Origin: Thraustochytrium sp. TN22
Taxonomy: Eukaryota > Sar > Bigyra > Thraustochytrida > Thraustochytriidae
Assembly: GCA_013306675.1 (NCBI GenBank)
Contig: JABLUY010000039.1
Location: 62,001-126,000, forward strand
Length of the DNA stretch: 64,000 bases
Direction: 5' to 3'
Shown: piece after piece, positions 50,468 through 63,409 of the stretch
Layout of the letters: each line of letters starts with the position of its first letter
Numbering within the stretch: the stretch's first letter is position 1
Program-made: the position numbers and the translations under genes
Notes under the pieces: generated by a model
What the model was told of the DNA's origin: nothing
Databases searched by the model: none
Seen by the model: only the letters and a program-made list of their open reading frames with translations

Positions 50468-51280
50468 ATGTGCCGTTGGCATTTGTTGCTGCTGTTCCTC
50501 GTGCTGGCCTTGACGGGCTGCGCGGCGAACGCGGACGCGGACTTGGCAGTGACGGACGATGCGATAGTGGACGAGAAGCGCTTCCCCGTAGCGGTCGACG
50601 CCCACAAGAACGAGCGCCCATAGCTGCTCGCGCCCGTCAAGGACCAGTGCGACAGGGCGTGGAGGGGCTTGCGGGAGAACATCGCCGAGGCCAAGCACGT
50701 TCAATTCCAAGTCGAGGTTTATGCAGAATCGCGCGGCCATGCGTTCGTGCACAACTCCTCCCACCCAGGGCGCCGCGCCGTGAATCCTTCGGCGGGCGGT
50801 GCCATCATCCTCCCGGCCGGCGTGGATCCGGACGTCCTGAGGAGCCGCAGCACGACGCCGCTCGACGTGGAGGAGATGCAACTGGTCTACCACTGCGCGG
50901 ACGCGTCTCGGACACGCGGGGCGCACTGCACGCCGGACAGTCAGTGTTGGGAGGGAGAGGGCACCTACGGCGCAGACAACGGGTGTGCCGGCGCTCTGGT
51001 CTGCGCGCAGCGGCGAACGCTGCTGGTCCTACGATGGCGCCTACCGCCACCGCCACCCCCGTGGCCAGCACGCCACTGCAGCCGACCAATCCGCCCAGTG
51101 CTGCGCCAAGTGCTTGTCCCACTTTGGTCGCGTTTTCGCCGCACCTACCGGCCATCATGGCTTCTTCTGTGCCAGCGCTGGCGTCATTGTGCTGGGGCTG
51201 GCGCCCACCTTGCTCGTCATCAGCAACTTGCTAGGCGGCAGCGCCGGGGCTGCGGTCGACAAGGTGGCACACACGAATAA
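50468..51280 (+). pseudogene. Decayed gene for a secreted or membrane protein, family unknown
   Basis: The ATG at 50468 begins a good signal peptide (RWHLLLLFLVLALTGCAA). The frame has one in-frame stop after about 50 codons and then continues with coding-like sequence (WRGLRENIAEAKHVQFQVEV; GGAIILPAGVDPDVL; CTPDSQCWEGEGTYGADNGC). It then gives way to other frames that read a Thr/Pro-rich stretch (APTATATPVASTPL) and a membrane helix (ASAGVIVLGLAPTLLVISN). The order of signal peptide, Cys-containing ectodomain, Thr/Pro stalk and membrane helix suggests a former surface protein. I do not recognise the family. It lies next to another pseudogene. Confidence 0.5.
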
Positions 51281-51325
51281 GAAACAAGGTCTAGTACCTG
51301 CGCGTGGACCGCCATGGTAAGTGAG

Positions 51326-51892
51326 TCACCCTGCGTGGCCAAAGCGCTTCGTCCACTCTTCGCAGTTGGCCAGGTCGGTGTCGCGCACGGACGGCTTTGT
51401 TGCGCGAGACGGCGACATGGCGAGCGGGTCGGATGAGCTGGAAGCCAGGACGAGGGCGCCGCTGCCGAAGCCAATGCTGCCAACACCACTGGCAGTGCAC
51501 GGCCGAAAGTAGCGCGCGGTCTGGCAACGCCTCACGGGCGGCGTCTCGGACGAGGACGCTCATGTCCGCGCCGCTCATGCCTGCCGTATCCTTGGCGACG
51601 CGGAGCAAGTTGGCGTGTTGCCATGGACCCAAGGTGGATGTGGAGCAGTGCCTCCTGCGCGGCGTTGTTGGGCAGCGGCACGTAGACGCGCTTCTGAAAG
51701 CGGCGACGAAATGCGGGTTCCAACGACCACGGCGTATTGGTAGCTGCGACGACAACAATAACAACGGCGACTGCTGCCGGCGCTGCTTGACGCCTTGCAT
51801 TTGCACGGGCAGCTCATTCTTGATGCACATCGTGAAATCGTTGTCGTCGTCCGCCCTCTTGCCCACCAGCGCCTTGGCCAGGTAGCTCCTGC
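51326..51892 (-). pseudogene. VPS4-like AAA ATPase pseudogene
   Basis: Pieces in different minus-strand frames follow the order of the C-terminal half of VPS4: GRSYLAKAL (end of the P-loop helix, after a splice-acceptor-like CTTTTCAG), NELPVQMQGV, AATNTPWSLEPAFRRRFQKR with VYVPLP, HIHLGSMATRQ, AKDTAGMSGADMSVLVRDA, and the tail KPSVRDTDLANCEEWTKRFG ending GHAG. VPS4 disassembles ESCRT-III polymers. The region between the P-loop helix and QMQGV, which should carry Walker B and most of the large subdomain, is missing, and at least two frame changes occur. It is therefore a non-functional relic. The acceptor-like site suggests the parent gene had an intron, so this looks like a genomic duplicate rather than a retrocopy. 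Confidence 0.75.
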
Positions 51893-52421
51893 CTGAAAAG
51901 TACGCAGCGTTCATGAGGGGCGCGGCGCAGCACAAAGGCAACGCGACGCAACGCGATGCGACGCAGCGCTTACAACGAATAGCAACACGATGCGCGAATC
52001 TTGCCACGCGGCTCGAAGAGGCGCGTCCTGTACGTGGCGTCGTCCTGTGATGACCTGTGCAAGAAGGAGCGCTTCATCGCGGACGCTACGGGTCACGTCA
52101 CCGCGGCACATCATCTTGACGCTGGATGATGTCATGTACGACTTCGACGACAGAGCGCGGCACGGGGCAGCGCGGCGTCGTGGACCAGCACCGTTGCTCC
52201 CTCCTGCGGAAGAAGTTTGCTCCATCGCCTCCATCGACCATGGCGACTGCGGCAATCGACATTCATCGGAAATCGATCCATCTTTGGGGTGGGTGTGCGC
52301 TAAACTAAGCTAAAGCTGAAAAAAGACGCCGAGACAAGGAGGCCATTCATGCGACCATGCATCCATCCATCGTGCCAGTGCATACATCGAGACGTGGTCG
52401 TGTCGCGTCGCGACCAGCTCA
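51893..52421. other. Flank of the pseudogene, no supported gene
   Basis: A plus-strand frame near 52016-52130 reads VLYVASSCDDLCKKERFIAD, which looks coding but is short and ends quickly. It may be another gene fragment. ACGCGATGCGACGCAGCG-type short repeats lie at about 51938-51970. Confidence 0.35.
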
Positions 52422-55199
<2,778 letters not shown>

Positions 55200-55897
55200 G
55201 TCGCCGCGCCGCGCCGCGCTCCCGCGCTCCGCCGCCGCCGCCGCCGCCGCCGCCGCGCGCGCGCTCCGCCTCGGCTTGGGCTTTGAATTTGAATTCGAAT
55301 TCGCCTTTCGTTCCTCGTTTGCTGCCTCTGCTTGCTCGCCGCCACCGACTCGCCGAAGGTTCCGAACGCCGTCGCGGACCGTCGCCGCCGTCGCGGACCG
55401 TCCGCGACAGCGCGCCGCGCCGCGGCAGGACCGGGCCGGGACCGGGCTGCGAGGCGCGGCGCGGCGCGGCGAGGCGCGGCGAGCGAGGCCGCAGCGCGCT
55501 CCCATGCAGAACGGCGGCATGCAGTGCTCCTTCAAATTGATTGACACTGCTCCGTGCACGAGAATGACTCGAAGGCCTTCTTGACGTGACGGGTCTGGAG
55601 CGAAAACCGTGATGCGTTATCATGAGCTTGACTCGGCCAGAGCCTCCCTGCCTCGTTGCTGCAGGTGGCGGTCGCCACATTCGCGGCTGCGAGCACGATG
55701 GCGCTGGCCTCCGACCTTGGCGCCAGCCTGCAGGTGCAATGCAGCTGCTCCCGCAACGGCGGCAAGAGCAGCAGCAAGAGGCAGTGTAGTCACGACTGCC
55801 TCGGCCTAACGTCACGGCAGCGGCCCGGCGGCGAGAGGGCATAACCTTTCCGCGTGTCGGCCGCCGGAACGCGCGCGCGCGCGGGTGGGCGGGCGGC
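55200..55897. other. Divergent promoter region between DDX5/Dbp2 and the phosphatase
   Basis: No gene is supported. It holds a GCC/GCG trinucleotide run just upstream of the helicase start (about 55225-55262), a short GAATTTGAATTCGAATTC tract (about 55283-55300) and a GCGCGG/GAGGC pentamer-type tract (about 55450-55490). Confidence 0.5.
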
Positions 55898-57880
55898 ATG
55901 GCGGCGGCAACGGAGGACCCGGCGGGCCGCGGCGAGAGCGCACGCGGCGGCGCTGCGACACCTGCGTCCGCGGAGAGCCTGTGCGTGCGGGCGTTGGCGT
56001 GCGTGGGCGCGCTGGCCATCGTGTACATGGCGATCGTGCTGGGCCACCACTACTACACGACGGAGGACGCCATGCCGACGCTGCCGGGCGCACAGCACCT
56101 GAGCGGGCTGCTAGAGCGTATCTCGGCACCCCAAGTGGACGACGTCGGCGGCCCGAGTGCCACGACGGAGGCGGCGGCGACGGCGACGACAACGAAGACG
56201 TCGACGGCGACGGCGACGAGCAGAGCACCAGCCGCGTCAGAGCTTGAACGCAAGCGCATGAAGCGCCTGGTTCTGGACCTGGACCTGCGGCGCACGCCAC
56301 GCATCTCGCAGGTCTCTCTCGTGCTGGGCGCGACGGCGCGCGACCTGGCGGTGAGCTTCGTGGTGGAGGAGCCCGAGCGCAAGCGGAGCGAGCGCACGTG
56401 CCAGGCGCTGGAGGGCCCGGCGTTTGTGCTGCAGGCGTGGCCCGAGGACGGCACGGAGGACGAGGGCGCGGTGCTGGTGGGCGAGGCGCGGCAGTCCGGC
56501 TGCGTGGTGTCGCAGACCACGGGCACATACGTGTGGCACTACTTTATAGCGAGCGTACACGAGGTGGAGCCAGGGCGACGATACGCGTACGAGCTGGGGC
56601 AGTTGCGAAGTGACGTCGGGGAACTGGCGCTGACGGCGGCGACCGCGCCGGGCGTCTTCCGCAGCAGCCTGTACTCGATGCCAACGACGGGGGTGGCGAC
56701 GAAGCATCCGCCAATTCTGGTCATCGGCGACTCGGGGCCAAACGAGCGAAAATCGGTGCTTGCGGCCGCCGCGGCAAGAATCGACGCGGAGCGCATCCCA
56801 CTCGTGCTGCACATGGGCGACATGTCTTACGTGTCAAACCGTGGCGATTGCTGGGGGTTGGATCTGCAGGCGAGGCACGAGTGCGCATGGAACTGCCTGC
56901 GGAACGAGAGTTGCCACGGCCGCGATCGCGTGGAGGACCGCGACTTCATGGACTGGGCCGCCTTCGCGGACGAGTTTGCGGCCGTGTCGAGCCGTGCGCC
57001 CATGGTGATGACCATGGGCAATCACGACAACGACATGCACTGGTTCCACCGGTACAGACCAGCCGTGCCGGAGGCCTTCCCGCATGTGAATATACAGCGG
57101 ACGCGCAAGCACGAGGTCTCTGACTTTGCCCTGCAGCGTATCCACGAGTTGCAGACCTCGGCCATGGGCGCACGAAGCGTGGAGCAGCAGGCCATTATCA
57201 ACGAGTTGCTGACGGAGCCCTACTTCTTCAGTGTTGACGCCGGCCCTTTCCACGTGATTTCGTTCCAGTCCGAGGACAACGCCATCAACGCATACGAGCG
57301 TGCTGTGGGCGAGCGGCCGCTGAACGAGAAGGAGCTCGCGCGTTTCGAGGCGCATTTTGGGGAGGAGTCCTTCCAGTTCAAGTGGTTGCGGCGCGACTTG
57401 GAGAGCGTGGACCGTACGCGCACGCCCTGGGTCATTTCGCTGTCACACCGGCCCTACTTTTCCACCTCGCGCCACCACCCGAACTGCCGCGAGACCGGCG
57501 ATTGGTACCGGTGTGCGATGCGCGAGTTGTACGCGCCCCTCATGGAGAGGGCAGGCGTCAACCTCGTGCTGAATGGCCACTCGCACCACTATGCGCGCTC
57601 GCGCCCGCTGCACTACGAGGAGTCGACACGACTCTCCTCGGCCGCGGTGCACGATGCGACCAAACGCGACGCGCCGGTCTACGTTGTCATTGGCACTGGC
57701 GGTATGGCTTTGGAGGGTGGCTTTCTCAGCATGCCCGACTGGCTCGCCACGCGTTCTGCGGGCGACTATGGTTATGCGCTTTTGCAAGCGCACAACGTCT
57801 CGCATTTGGAATGGTCTTACTATTCCGTCACCAAGGGCGACGTGGTCATTGATCAAGCGTTGCTGTATCAGCCGGAGTAA
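55898..57880 (+). CDS. Purple acid phosphatase-like metallophosphoesterase, membrane anchored
   Basis: The product has 660 residues. Residues about 25-49 are a signal anchor (AESLCVRALACVGALAIVYM) with no obvious cleavage site, followed by a Thr/Ala-rich stalk. This indicates a type II membrane protein with an extracellular or lumenal enzyme domain. An N-terminal fibronectin-like domain (about 130-260) precedes the catalytic domain. All five metal-binding blocks of the family are present: GDSG, GDMSYVS, GNHDND, SLSHRPYF and GHSHHYAR. The family hydrolyses phosphate esters at a two-metal centre, and a role in scavenging phosphate from outside the cell is plausible. GNHD replaces the commoner GNHE. 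Two Asn-rich Cys-containing loops (about 325-345: DCWGLDLQARHECAWNC) suggest disulfides. The start and signal anchor are shared with the TPR gene at 48439. Confidence 0.93.
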   Translation: MAAATEDPAGRGESARGGAATPASAESLCVRALACVGALAIVYMAIVLGHHYYTTEDAMPTLPGAQHLSGLLERISAPQVDDVGGPSATTEAAATATTTKTSTATATSRAPAASELERKRMKRLVLDLDLRRTPRISQVSLVLGATARDLAVSFVVEEPERKRSERTCQALEGPAFVLQAWPEDGTEDEGAVLVGEARQSGCVVSQTTGTYVWHYFIASVHEVEPGRRYAYELGQLRSDVGELALTAATAPGVFRSSLYSMPTTGVATKHPPILVIGDSGPNERKSVLAAAAARIDAERIPLVLHMGDMSYVSNRGDCWGLDLQARHECAWNCLRNESCHGRDRVEDRDFMDWAAFADEFAAVSSRAPMVMTMGNHDNDMHWFHRYRPAVPEAFPHVNIQRTRKHEVSDFALQRIHELQTSAMGARSVEQQAIINELLTEPYFFSVDAGPFHVISFQSEDNAINAYERAVGERPLNEKELARFEAHFGEESFQFKWLRRDLESVDRTRTPWVISLSHRPYFSTSRHHPNCRETGDWYRCAMRELYAPLMERAGVNLVLNGHSHHYARSRPLHYEESTRLSSAAVHDATKRDAPVYVVIGTGGMALEGGFLSMPDWLATRSAGDYGYALLQAHNVSHLEWSYYSVTKGDVVIDQALLYQPE

Positions 57881-58403
57881 GATTAGAGTGGGAGAGTACT
57901 GGTAGACGACTGAATGGAGCTGAACAAGGCCTCTTTGTAAATTTATCCAGGGCGGAGGCTCACTCACACGTGGTGCGGCAAAAAGTAGTCATCATCGTCG
58001 TCATCCATCATCATTCATTATCCAGCGCTCTGCAGCTACTACAGCCCGGGACACGCTCGGACAAAGGGTCTGTTTGTGTGTGGTGTATGGTGTGTGGTAC
58101 GTGCGATGGCTACAAGCCATGAAGAAAGGAAGAAAGGTAGGCAGGCAGGCAGGCAGGCAGGTAGAGAGGTTGCCGCGGTCCGTTTGCTTGACTGGGAGAA
58201 CACGTGTGCACGCACGGCCTGACTCTTGATGCGCGCAAGCACGATGAGGTGCTTGGTTTGAATGGCGCTTCTTCATTAAGAGGCGACTGGCTCTCCTCGC
58301 TCGCTCGCTCGCTCGCTCGCTTGCTTGCTTCACTTCGCTGCGGTTCAATTCGCTTCGCTTCGATCCGATCCGATCCGATTGGATCGCCCAGCGCTGGGCG
58401 CAC
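57881..58403. other. Intergenic region between convergent genes
   Basis: The phosphatase and a mitochondrial carrier end here. Simple tracts include GGCA tetranucleotides (58138-58162), CGCT/GCTT tetranucleotides (58294-58330) and CGATC repeats (58359-58382). No gene. Confidence 0.6.
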
Positions 58404-59450
58404 TTAAGAGCGCTGCTTGAAGAGGGTGGACTCGAACTGCTTCCAGAGCACGGTGAAGAGCATGCCCTGAAGGCCGTTGGCAAGAATCTTGGTCTGCAGG
58501 CCGCGGAAGAAGAGGCCGGAGAGACCGTCCTTGTCAACGACCATGCGGAAGGCCTGCGGGTAGGTGATGGGGTCGAGGCTGGTCTGCTTGGTGACCTTGA
58601 GCACGCGGATCGAGTTGGAGACGGTGTCGGAGACGGCCGAGGCGGAGAAGCCAATGACGGCGTTGCGCGAGAGCTTCTTGAGCGTGAAGTTGGGGTCGCT
58701 GTCCTCGGGCATGGGGATCATGGTGTTGAGCGTGTTGTAGGTGAAGAACCACGGGTAGTGGCCGACAAAGGTGGCGGAGGCGGAGCCGAGGGCACCGGCC
58801 CAGAGCACGGTGGGGCCGCCGACGCGCATCTTGTTGCCGAGCACCTTGAGGCCGTCCTTGCCGTTGACCTGGAGCGAGGTCTTGGCGGCGTCAATGGGCA
58901 TGAGGAAGATGCGGAAGGTAGCGGCCGAGAAGGAGGCGGCGGCGGTCTTGACGGCCACGGGCAGCGTCTGCGTGGTGGGCGAGGCGTCGAGAAGCGCGAG
59001 CATGCCGGCGTTGGAGGCGGTATCACCGAAGCGCGAGAGCGGGCCCTGGAAGAGCGCCGGGCCGACGCCGCGGTAAAAGCGGATCACGCCGCCCTCCTTG
59101 TACAGGGTGGAGAAGGCGTTGGTCATGGACCCACCGTTGCGGTACTGGTAGTTGACCGTCGTGCGCAGCCACATGAGCGAGAGCACCTGGACGCCCATGG
59201 CCATGGCGCCCGGCAGGCCGCCGCCGATAGCGCGCTTGCCGGCGCGCTGCAGGATCTCCTGCAGGCTCTCCTGCTTCTTCTCGGGCACCGGGGCCGCCGC
59301 GGCGGCGGCCACGCCGCCCTCCACGCCCTTCTTCACGTCATCGTCCAGGCCCGGGTCCGTGCCCTCCATCTCAAAGGTCGTCTCGTCATCGCGGCCAGAC
59401 ACCTGCCGCTGCAGGACGGCCTTGAGCTCCCTCTCATCGTCCGCGCCCAT
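58404..59450 (-). CDS. Mitochondrial carrier family-like protein
   Basis: The product has 348 residues. An acidic N-terminal extension of about 60 residues precedes a carrier fold of three helix pairs. The P-x-[D/E]-x-x-[K/R] signature is clear in repeat 2 (MPIDAAKTSLQVNGKDG) and degenerate in repeat 1 (LRTTVNYQYR) and repeat 3 (SNSIRVLKVTKQ). Following blocks such as GGVIRFYRGVGPALFQGP and GLSGLFFRGLQTKILANG are the usual G-x-x-x-x-[F/Y]-[K/R]-G motifs. Homologues with similarly weak first and third signatures occur in algae and plants, as far as I recall, without known substrate. It probably sits in the mitochondrial inner membrane or another organelle envelope; the substrate is unknown. 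A CAG repeat lies 20 nt upstream of the start. Confidence 0.85.
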   Translation of the reverse strand: MGADDERELKAVLQRQVSGRDDETTFEMEGTDPGLDDDVKKGVEGGVAAAAAAPVPEKKQESLQEILQRAGKRAIGGGLPGAMAMGVQVLSLMWLRTTVNYQYRNGGSMTNAFSTLYKEGGVIRFYRGVGPALFQGPLSRFGDTASNAGMLALLDASPTTQTLPVAVKTAAASFSAATFRIFLMPIDAAKTSLQVNGKDGLKVLGNKMRVGGPTVLWAGALGSASATFVGHYPWFFTYNTLNTMIPMPEDSDPNFTLKKLSRNAVIGFSASAVSDTVSNSIRVLKVTKQTSLDPITYPQAFRMVVDKDGLSGLFFRGLQTKILANGLQGMLFTVLWKQFESTLFKQRS

Positions 59451-59467
59451 CTTTGCTGTGTCGCTGC

Positions 59468-59469
<2 letters not shown>

Positions 59470-59514
<45 letters not shown>
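59470..59514. repeat. (CAG)15 trinucleotide repeat in the leader of the carrier gene
   Basis: Fifteen perfect CTG units on the plus strand are (CAG)15 on the coding strand of the minus-strand carrier gene. They end about 20 nt before its ATG, so they probably lie in the 5' UTR. Confidence 0.95.
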
Positions 59515-59517
<3 letters not shown>

Positions 59518-62351
59518 GCGGATTTGGCTAGCTAGCTGGCCGTCGCTTGCAGGTCTGTCTGCGCCTCGCGTCAGCCCGCCTTGTCCTGCCTCTCCGCGTG
59601 CCCCCCCCTGTCTTACTGCCGTGCAGCTGGCAGCCAGCATGCAAGCAGGCCGGCCAAGTAACAACTTGCTGCCGACCGGCCACAGCAAGGCTGAGCCTGC
59701 GCGTCTTCGAGCTTGCACGCACGCACGCACGCGCGTACGTAGCCTTCTTCGAGGGAGGGGAGGAGGAAAGAAACAGCCGCGTCCTTGTGACGCGGCGCTC
59801 GCGGCTCGCGTCGCCTCGCCGGCGGCCGCAAATTTCTCCCCGCCTCGCCTCGCCTCGCCCCGCCTCGCCTCGCCTCGCCTCGCCTCGCGCCGCGGCTCGC
59901 AACTCACGCTCGGCCGCGTCCGCCGCCGCCCAGGATCGCCCGCCGCCGGCCGCGCGCGCGCTGCCGCTGCCGTCGCCGCCTGACGCTCTCGCGCCGCGAA
60001 TTCGGAATTGCCGCCGCGAGCCTTGAAATCCAGGTCGACCCCGGCGCCCGCGCCCTGCCGTGGGCACGACGAGGCGCCCGCGCGCCGCGCCCCCGCGCCC
60101 TGCGGCTGCGCGCCACGGCGGCCGGAAGAGGCAAGCCAAGGCGCGCCGTGACGTCGCGCGCGCGAGGGAGGCAGAGGATCCGACTTTGAATGCGCTTGGA
60201 CTTGAACGTGGACCTCGATTTGAATTTTGAGATCGAATTCGAATTCGAATTCGAATTCGAATTCGAATCGAATTCGAATGCAAAGTCGAACTCGAGCGCC
60301 CGCCGGTCGCCGACGCCGAGCGCGGGCTCGCGAGGCAGCCCGCCGGCGCCCGGGCTCGCGAGGGCCACGTCGCGGTCGCGCAGCGGCCTGGTGCTGCCAG
60401 GCGGCTAGCGCGCTGCCGGGACCCGGCTGCAGCGGACCGAGCCGAGGCGCCGGACTCGCCGGAGCGGCCGGGCTGAGGGATGACGTCGTCGGCGGCGGCG
60501 GCGATGACATCACCCCTTGTGACACGCTCTGCATAGAGGCCTAGCCTAGGTGCAGTGGCGTGGGCCCGGCAAGCGTGCAGTGCCGCGAAACAAGAGGCGA
60601 AGACCGGCCCGGTCCGAGTCAGCTGGATCGTGACGGAACCGTGGCGGCGCGCAGGCTGGCAGCAGCAAGCTAGCCACCGCGCCCGTCCGTCTGGCTGCCG
60701 CAGCTGGGGCGCAACGGTGAAGCGAGGCTTGCCTTCACAGTTAGTTGACCGCCAAGGAGGGAGACTTCGCCGGCCTGACTGTGAGTGAGCAGCTCGCTCA
60801 ACTAAGTTACTGCTGGCTGACGTGCGCCGGCGGGCAGAGACCGTGACTCGGACGCAGGCCCGCTGCGCTGCTGCGGTGAGGCTCGCCATGACGCCGTGCT
60901 TCGCTTCTGCGAGCAGCGAGCGTGCCTGGTACGGCTGGCCCGGGCTGGGCCGGCCAGTGCGGCGACGCGGCGGTGCTGGCTGGCAGCGCGGCCTGGGTCT
61001 GGGCCGGGGCGTGACGCGTTAAGGTCTCCCGCGCTTTGTGCCGGTGACTCGTCGAAGACTTGGGACATGTTTTTCGTGATGACGCACGACGCGAGGCGGA
61101 GGCCTAACCTTGTGCTGCACTGCTGCGCAATGGCCACTTGCAGTGCCGCAGGCAGATTGTTGGGTTTCCAACGGCATGTACAGACTCAAAGTCTCCCCAT
61201 TCATGAGGGCGGTGATCTATATTTCTTGCTTGGGACGCTCGGCAAGCACGGGCTGCCAGGTATGAGCTTGACCAAGAGCTTCATTCATTCAAAGGTTGCG
61301 TCGTCGTCCGTGGACGGTGAACTTCGACTGGCGAGCGAGCCGCCTCGGCACGCTCACCCGGGCCTGTCGCAATTTTCACAACAAGTCTTCGGAGTGGTGG
61401 TAGTCACCCGCAACCAAGAAGTTGAAGAAACCATCGTTTGGTCGGTTGCTTGCTTTCTTGGCCAGTGCTAGCCACTTGCTTTTGCTTTCCTTGTTGCCCA
61501 CCTGCACTGCAGTGCGGCTGGCCGTGCAGTGGTTGGTCGCGTCCAACTAGCTAGGGAACCATGGGGTGTCGAGATTGCTTCGGAGGCCCTTGCAAGCACC
61601 AGCGCGAGCGCGAGCGCGAGGCGAACAAGCAAGTCCAAGACGGCTGATTAAGCTCCCTGCTCACTGACTCAGCAGGCGCCTGGCTGGCTGGTTGCAACGC
61701 CCCGCGAGCGCCGCGCCGACCTCCTCTTGCTAACCCACAAGTCCGCGCCGCTGCTCGTCCATCCCGGTCCCGCCCTGGCCCGCCCTGCTGCTTGTCCACA
61801 TTCGCCTCCGCGCCTCGCGGCGCCTCGCACAACGCCGCACAACAGCGTCCTGGCGGTTCGCGCGCCGCGTCACCGCTGGCCCTTCTGATGATCTGATCAA
61901 GGTTCTCTCCGAGTCCGAGTCCCTGGCCCTGGCCCCTGCGCCTCGTCCAACCTCGGAAACGGCGCCACGCGCCGCGCAGGACCTTGGTTGCTTGGACCAA
62001 TGGACTCGAGGCCGTGGCCGCAGTGCGCTGGCAGTGCGCTGGCAGTGCGCCGCAATGCTGCATAGGTAACTAACACCAGCAGGCACAGGCGGCGCTGCAC
62101 AGCCAGGCTCCGCGACTGCGCTGCAATCGCTTGCATCGCTTGCAATCGCTGCGGCAGCCAGTCGAGCGAGCGACTGCGCGCGCGCCGCGGGCCTCGCGCC
62201 TCCGACGGCTCGCGAGGCTCGCGAGGTCGCTCGACCGGGTTGGTGCCCGGGTCGGCTCGACTCGGCTCGGCTCGGCACGGCACGGCACTGGTGGCGGCGG
62301 CGCGCAGAGGCCGAGGCAGGCGGCGCGCAGTCGCGGCGCGCAGCGAGGAGG
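59515..62351. other. 2.8-kb intergenic region with tandem tracts, no confident gene
   Basis: The neighbouring carrier genes diverge from here. Long open frames are Arg/Ala/Ser-rich with no domain. Notable tracts are CGCCT pentamers at about 59840-59887, a GAATTC hexamer run at about 60230-60282, and GGCTC/GGCAC pentamers at about 62250-62287, which lie 65-100 nt upstream of the next start. The middle (60.5-61.6 kb) shows nothing I can support. Confidence 0.45.
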
Positions 62352-63409
62352 ATGGCGGAGGGCGGCGTGGTGCAGGCGGAGGCGGGCGGCGTGCAGGCCG
62401 CGGCCGCGGACGGCAAGGTGCGGTGGTTCTCCGGGTCGCCGTCCAAGGACTCAGCGAGGGACCTGCTGTCCGGCATGCTGTCAGGGTACGTGCGCGCGAG
62501 GCGGGGCCAGGCGGGGCCAGGCGGGGCGGGGCGGGGCGAGCGCAGCGGCGAGACTGACGAGTTGGACATGCGCGCGACAGCTTCGTGTGCAAGGTGGTGG
62601 AGTACCCGTTTGACACGATCAAGGTGCTGCAGCAGACCGGCGGCAAGTCGCAGTTCACGGGCCCGGTGGATGCCTTCGTGAAGACCTTCCAGCGCGGCGG
62701 CGTGCCGGCGCTGTACCAGGGCCTGACGAGCCCGCTGCTCGGCGCCATGGCGGAGAACGCCACGCTCTTCGTGGCGTACGGCATGATGAAGAAGGCGCTG
62801 CAGGTGAACCCGTCGCCGACGCTCTCGGACCCGGTGCCCATGTGGAAGTACCTGCTGGCGGGCGGCGGCAGCGGCATTTGCTCGGCCTTTGTGCTCACCC
62901 CCGTGGAGCTCGTCAAGTGCCGCCTGCAGATCCAGCAGGGCGGCGCCGCGCGCCTCTACAGCGGCCCGCTCGACGTCGTCGGCAAGACCATCCGGGCCGA
63001 AGGCATCCAGGGCCTCTGGCGCGGCAACCTCAGCTGCCTGGCGCGCGAGATCCCGGGCAACATGGCCTGGTTCGGCGTCTACGAGCTCGTGCGCAACCAG
63101 ATCCAGCGCACCTTTCACATCGAGAAGCAGAGTGACGTGCCGCTGCCCTACATTGCCTTCTCCGGCGCCTGCGCCGGCGTCTCCTACTGGGCCGTGCCTT
63201 ACCCGGCGGACACCATCAAGAGTCTGCTGCAGACCAACCCCAACTACGCCGGCATGAGCTTCTTTCAGGCCGGCCGCATGGTGCTCAGGACTCAGGGCGT
63301 TGGGGGCCTCTACAACGGTCTCGCCATCACCTGCATCCGTGCCGCACCCTCGCACGCGCTCATCTTTTACTTTTACGAGCTCACCAGTGGCTTTCTTGCC
63401 ACCCTCTGA
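62352..63409 (+). CDS. Mitochondrial carrier, ornithine/carnitine-carrier-like, two exons
   Basis: Exon 1 is 62352-62485 and exon 2 is 62581-63409, with a 95-nt intron (donor GTACGT, acceptor GACAG). The spliced product is 320 residues, the normal carrier length. The join reads GMLSG/FVCKVVEYPFDTIKV, restoring the first helix and signature. All three signatures are intact: YPFDTIKVLQQ, TPVELVKCRLQ and YPADTIKSLLQ. The second-repeat sequence ELVKCRLQ and the third-repeat ADTIKSLLQ are closest to the ornithine (Ort1/SLC25A15) and carnitine (SLC25A20/Crc1) group. EIPGNMAWFGVYELV is the matching even-helix block. It would exchange a basic amino acid or acylcarnitine across the inner mitochondrial membrane; the exact substrate is not decided. 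The intron is very GC-rich and contains GGGGCCAGGC tandem units. Confidence 0.9.

Noticed and set aside
59434-62063. Open frames of 170-450 codons, including a Cys/Ser/Leu run over the CTG repeat
   Set aside because: Compositional artefacts of the CTG, CGCCT and GAATTC tracts. No domain or conserved-looking stretch.
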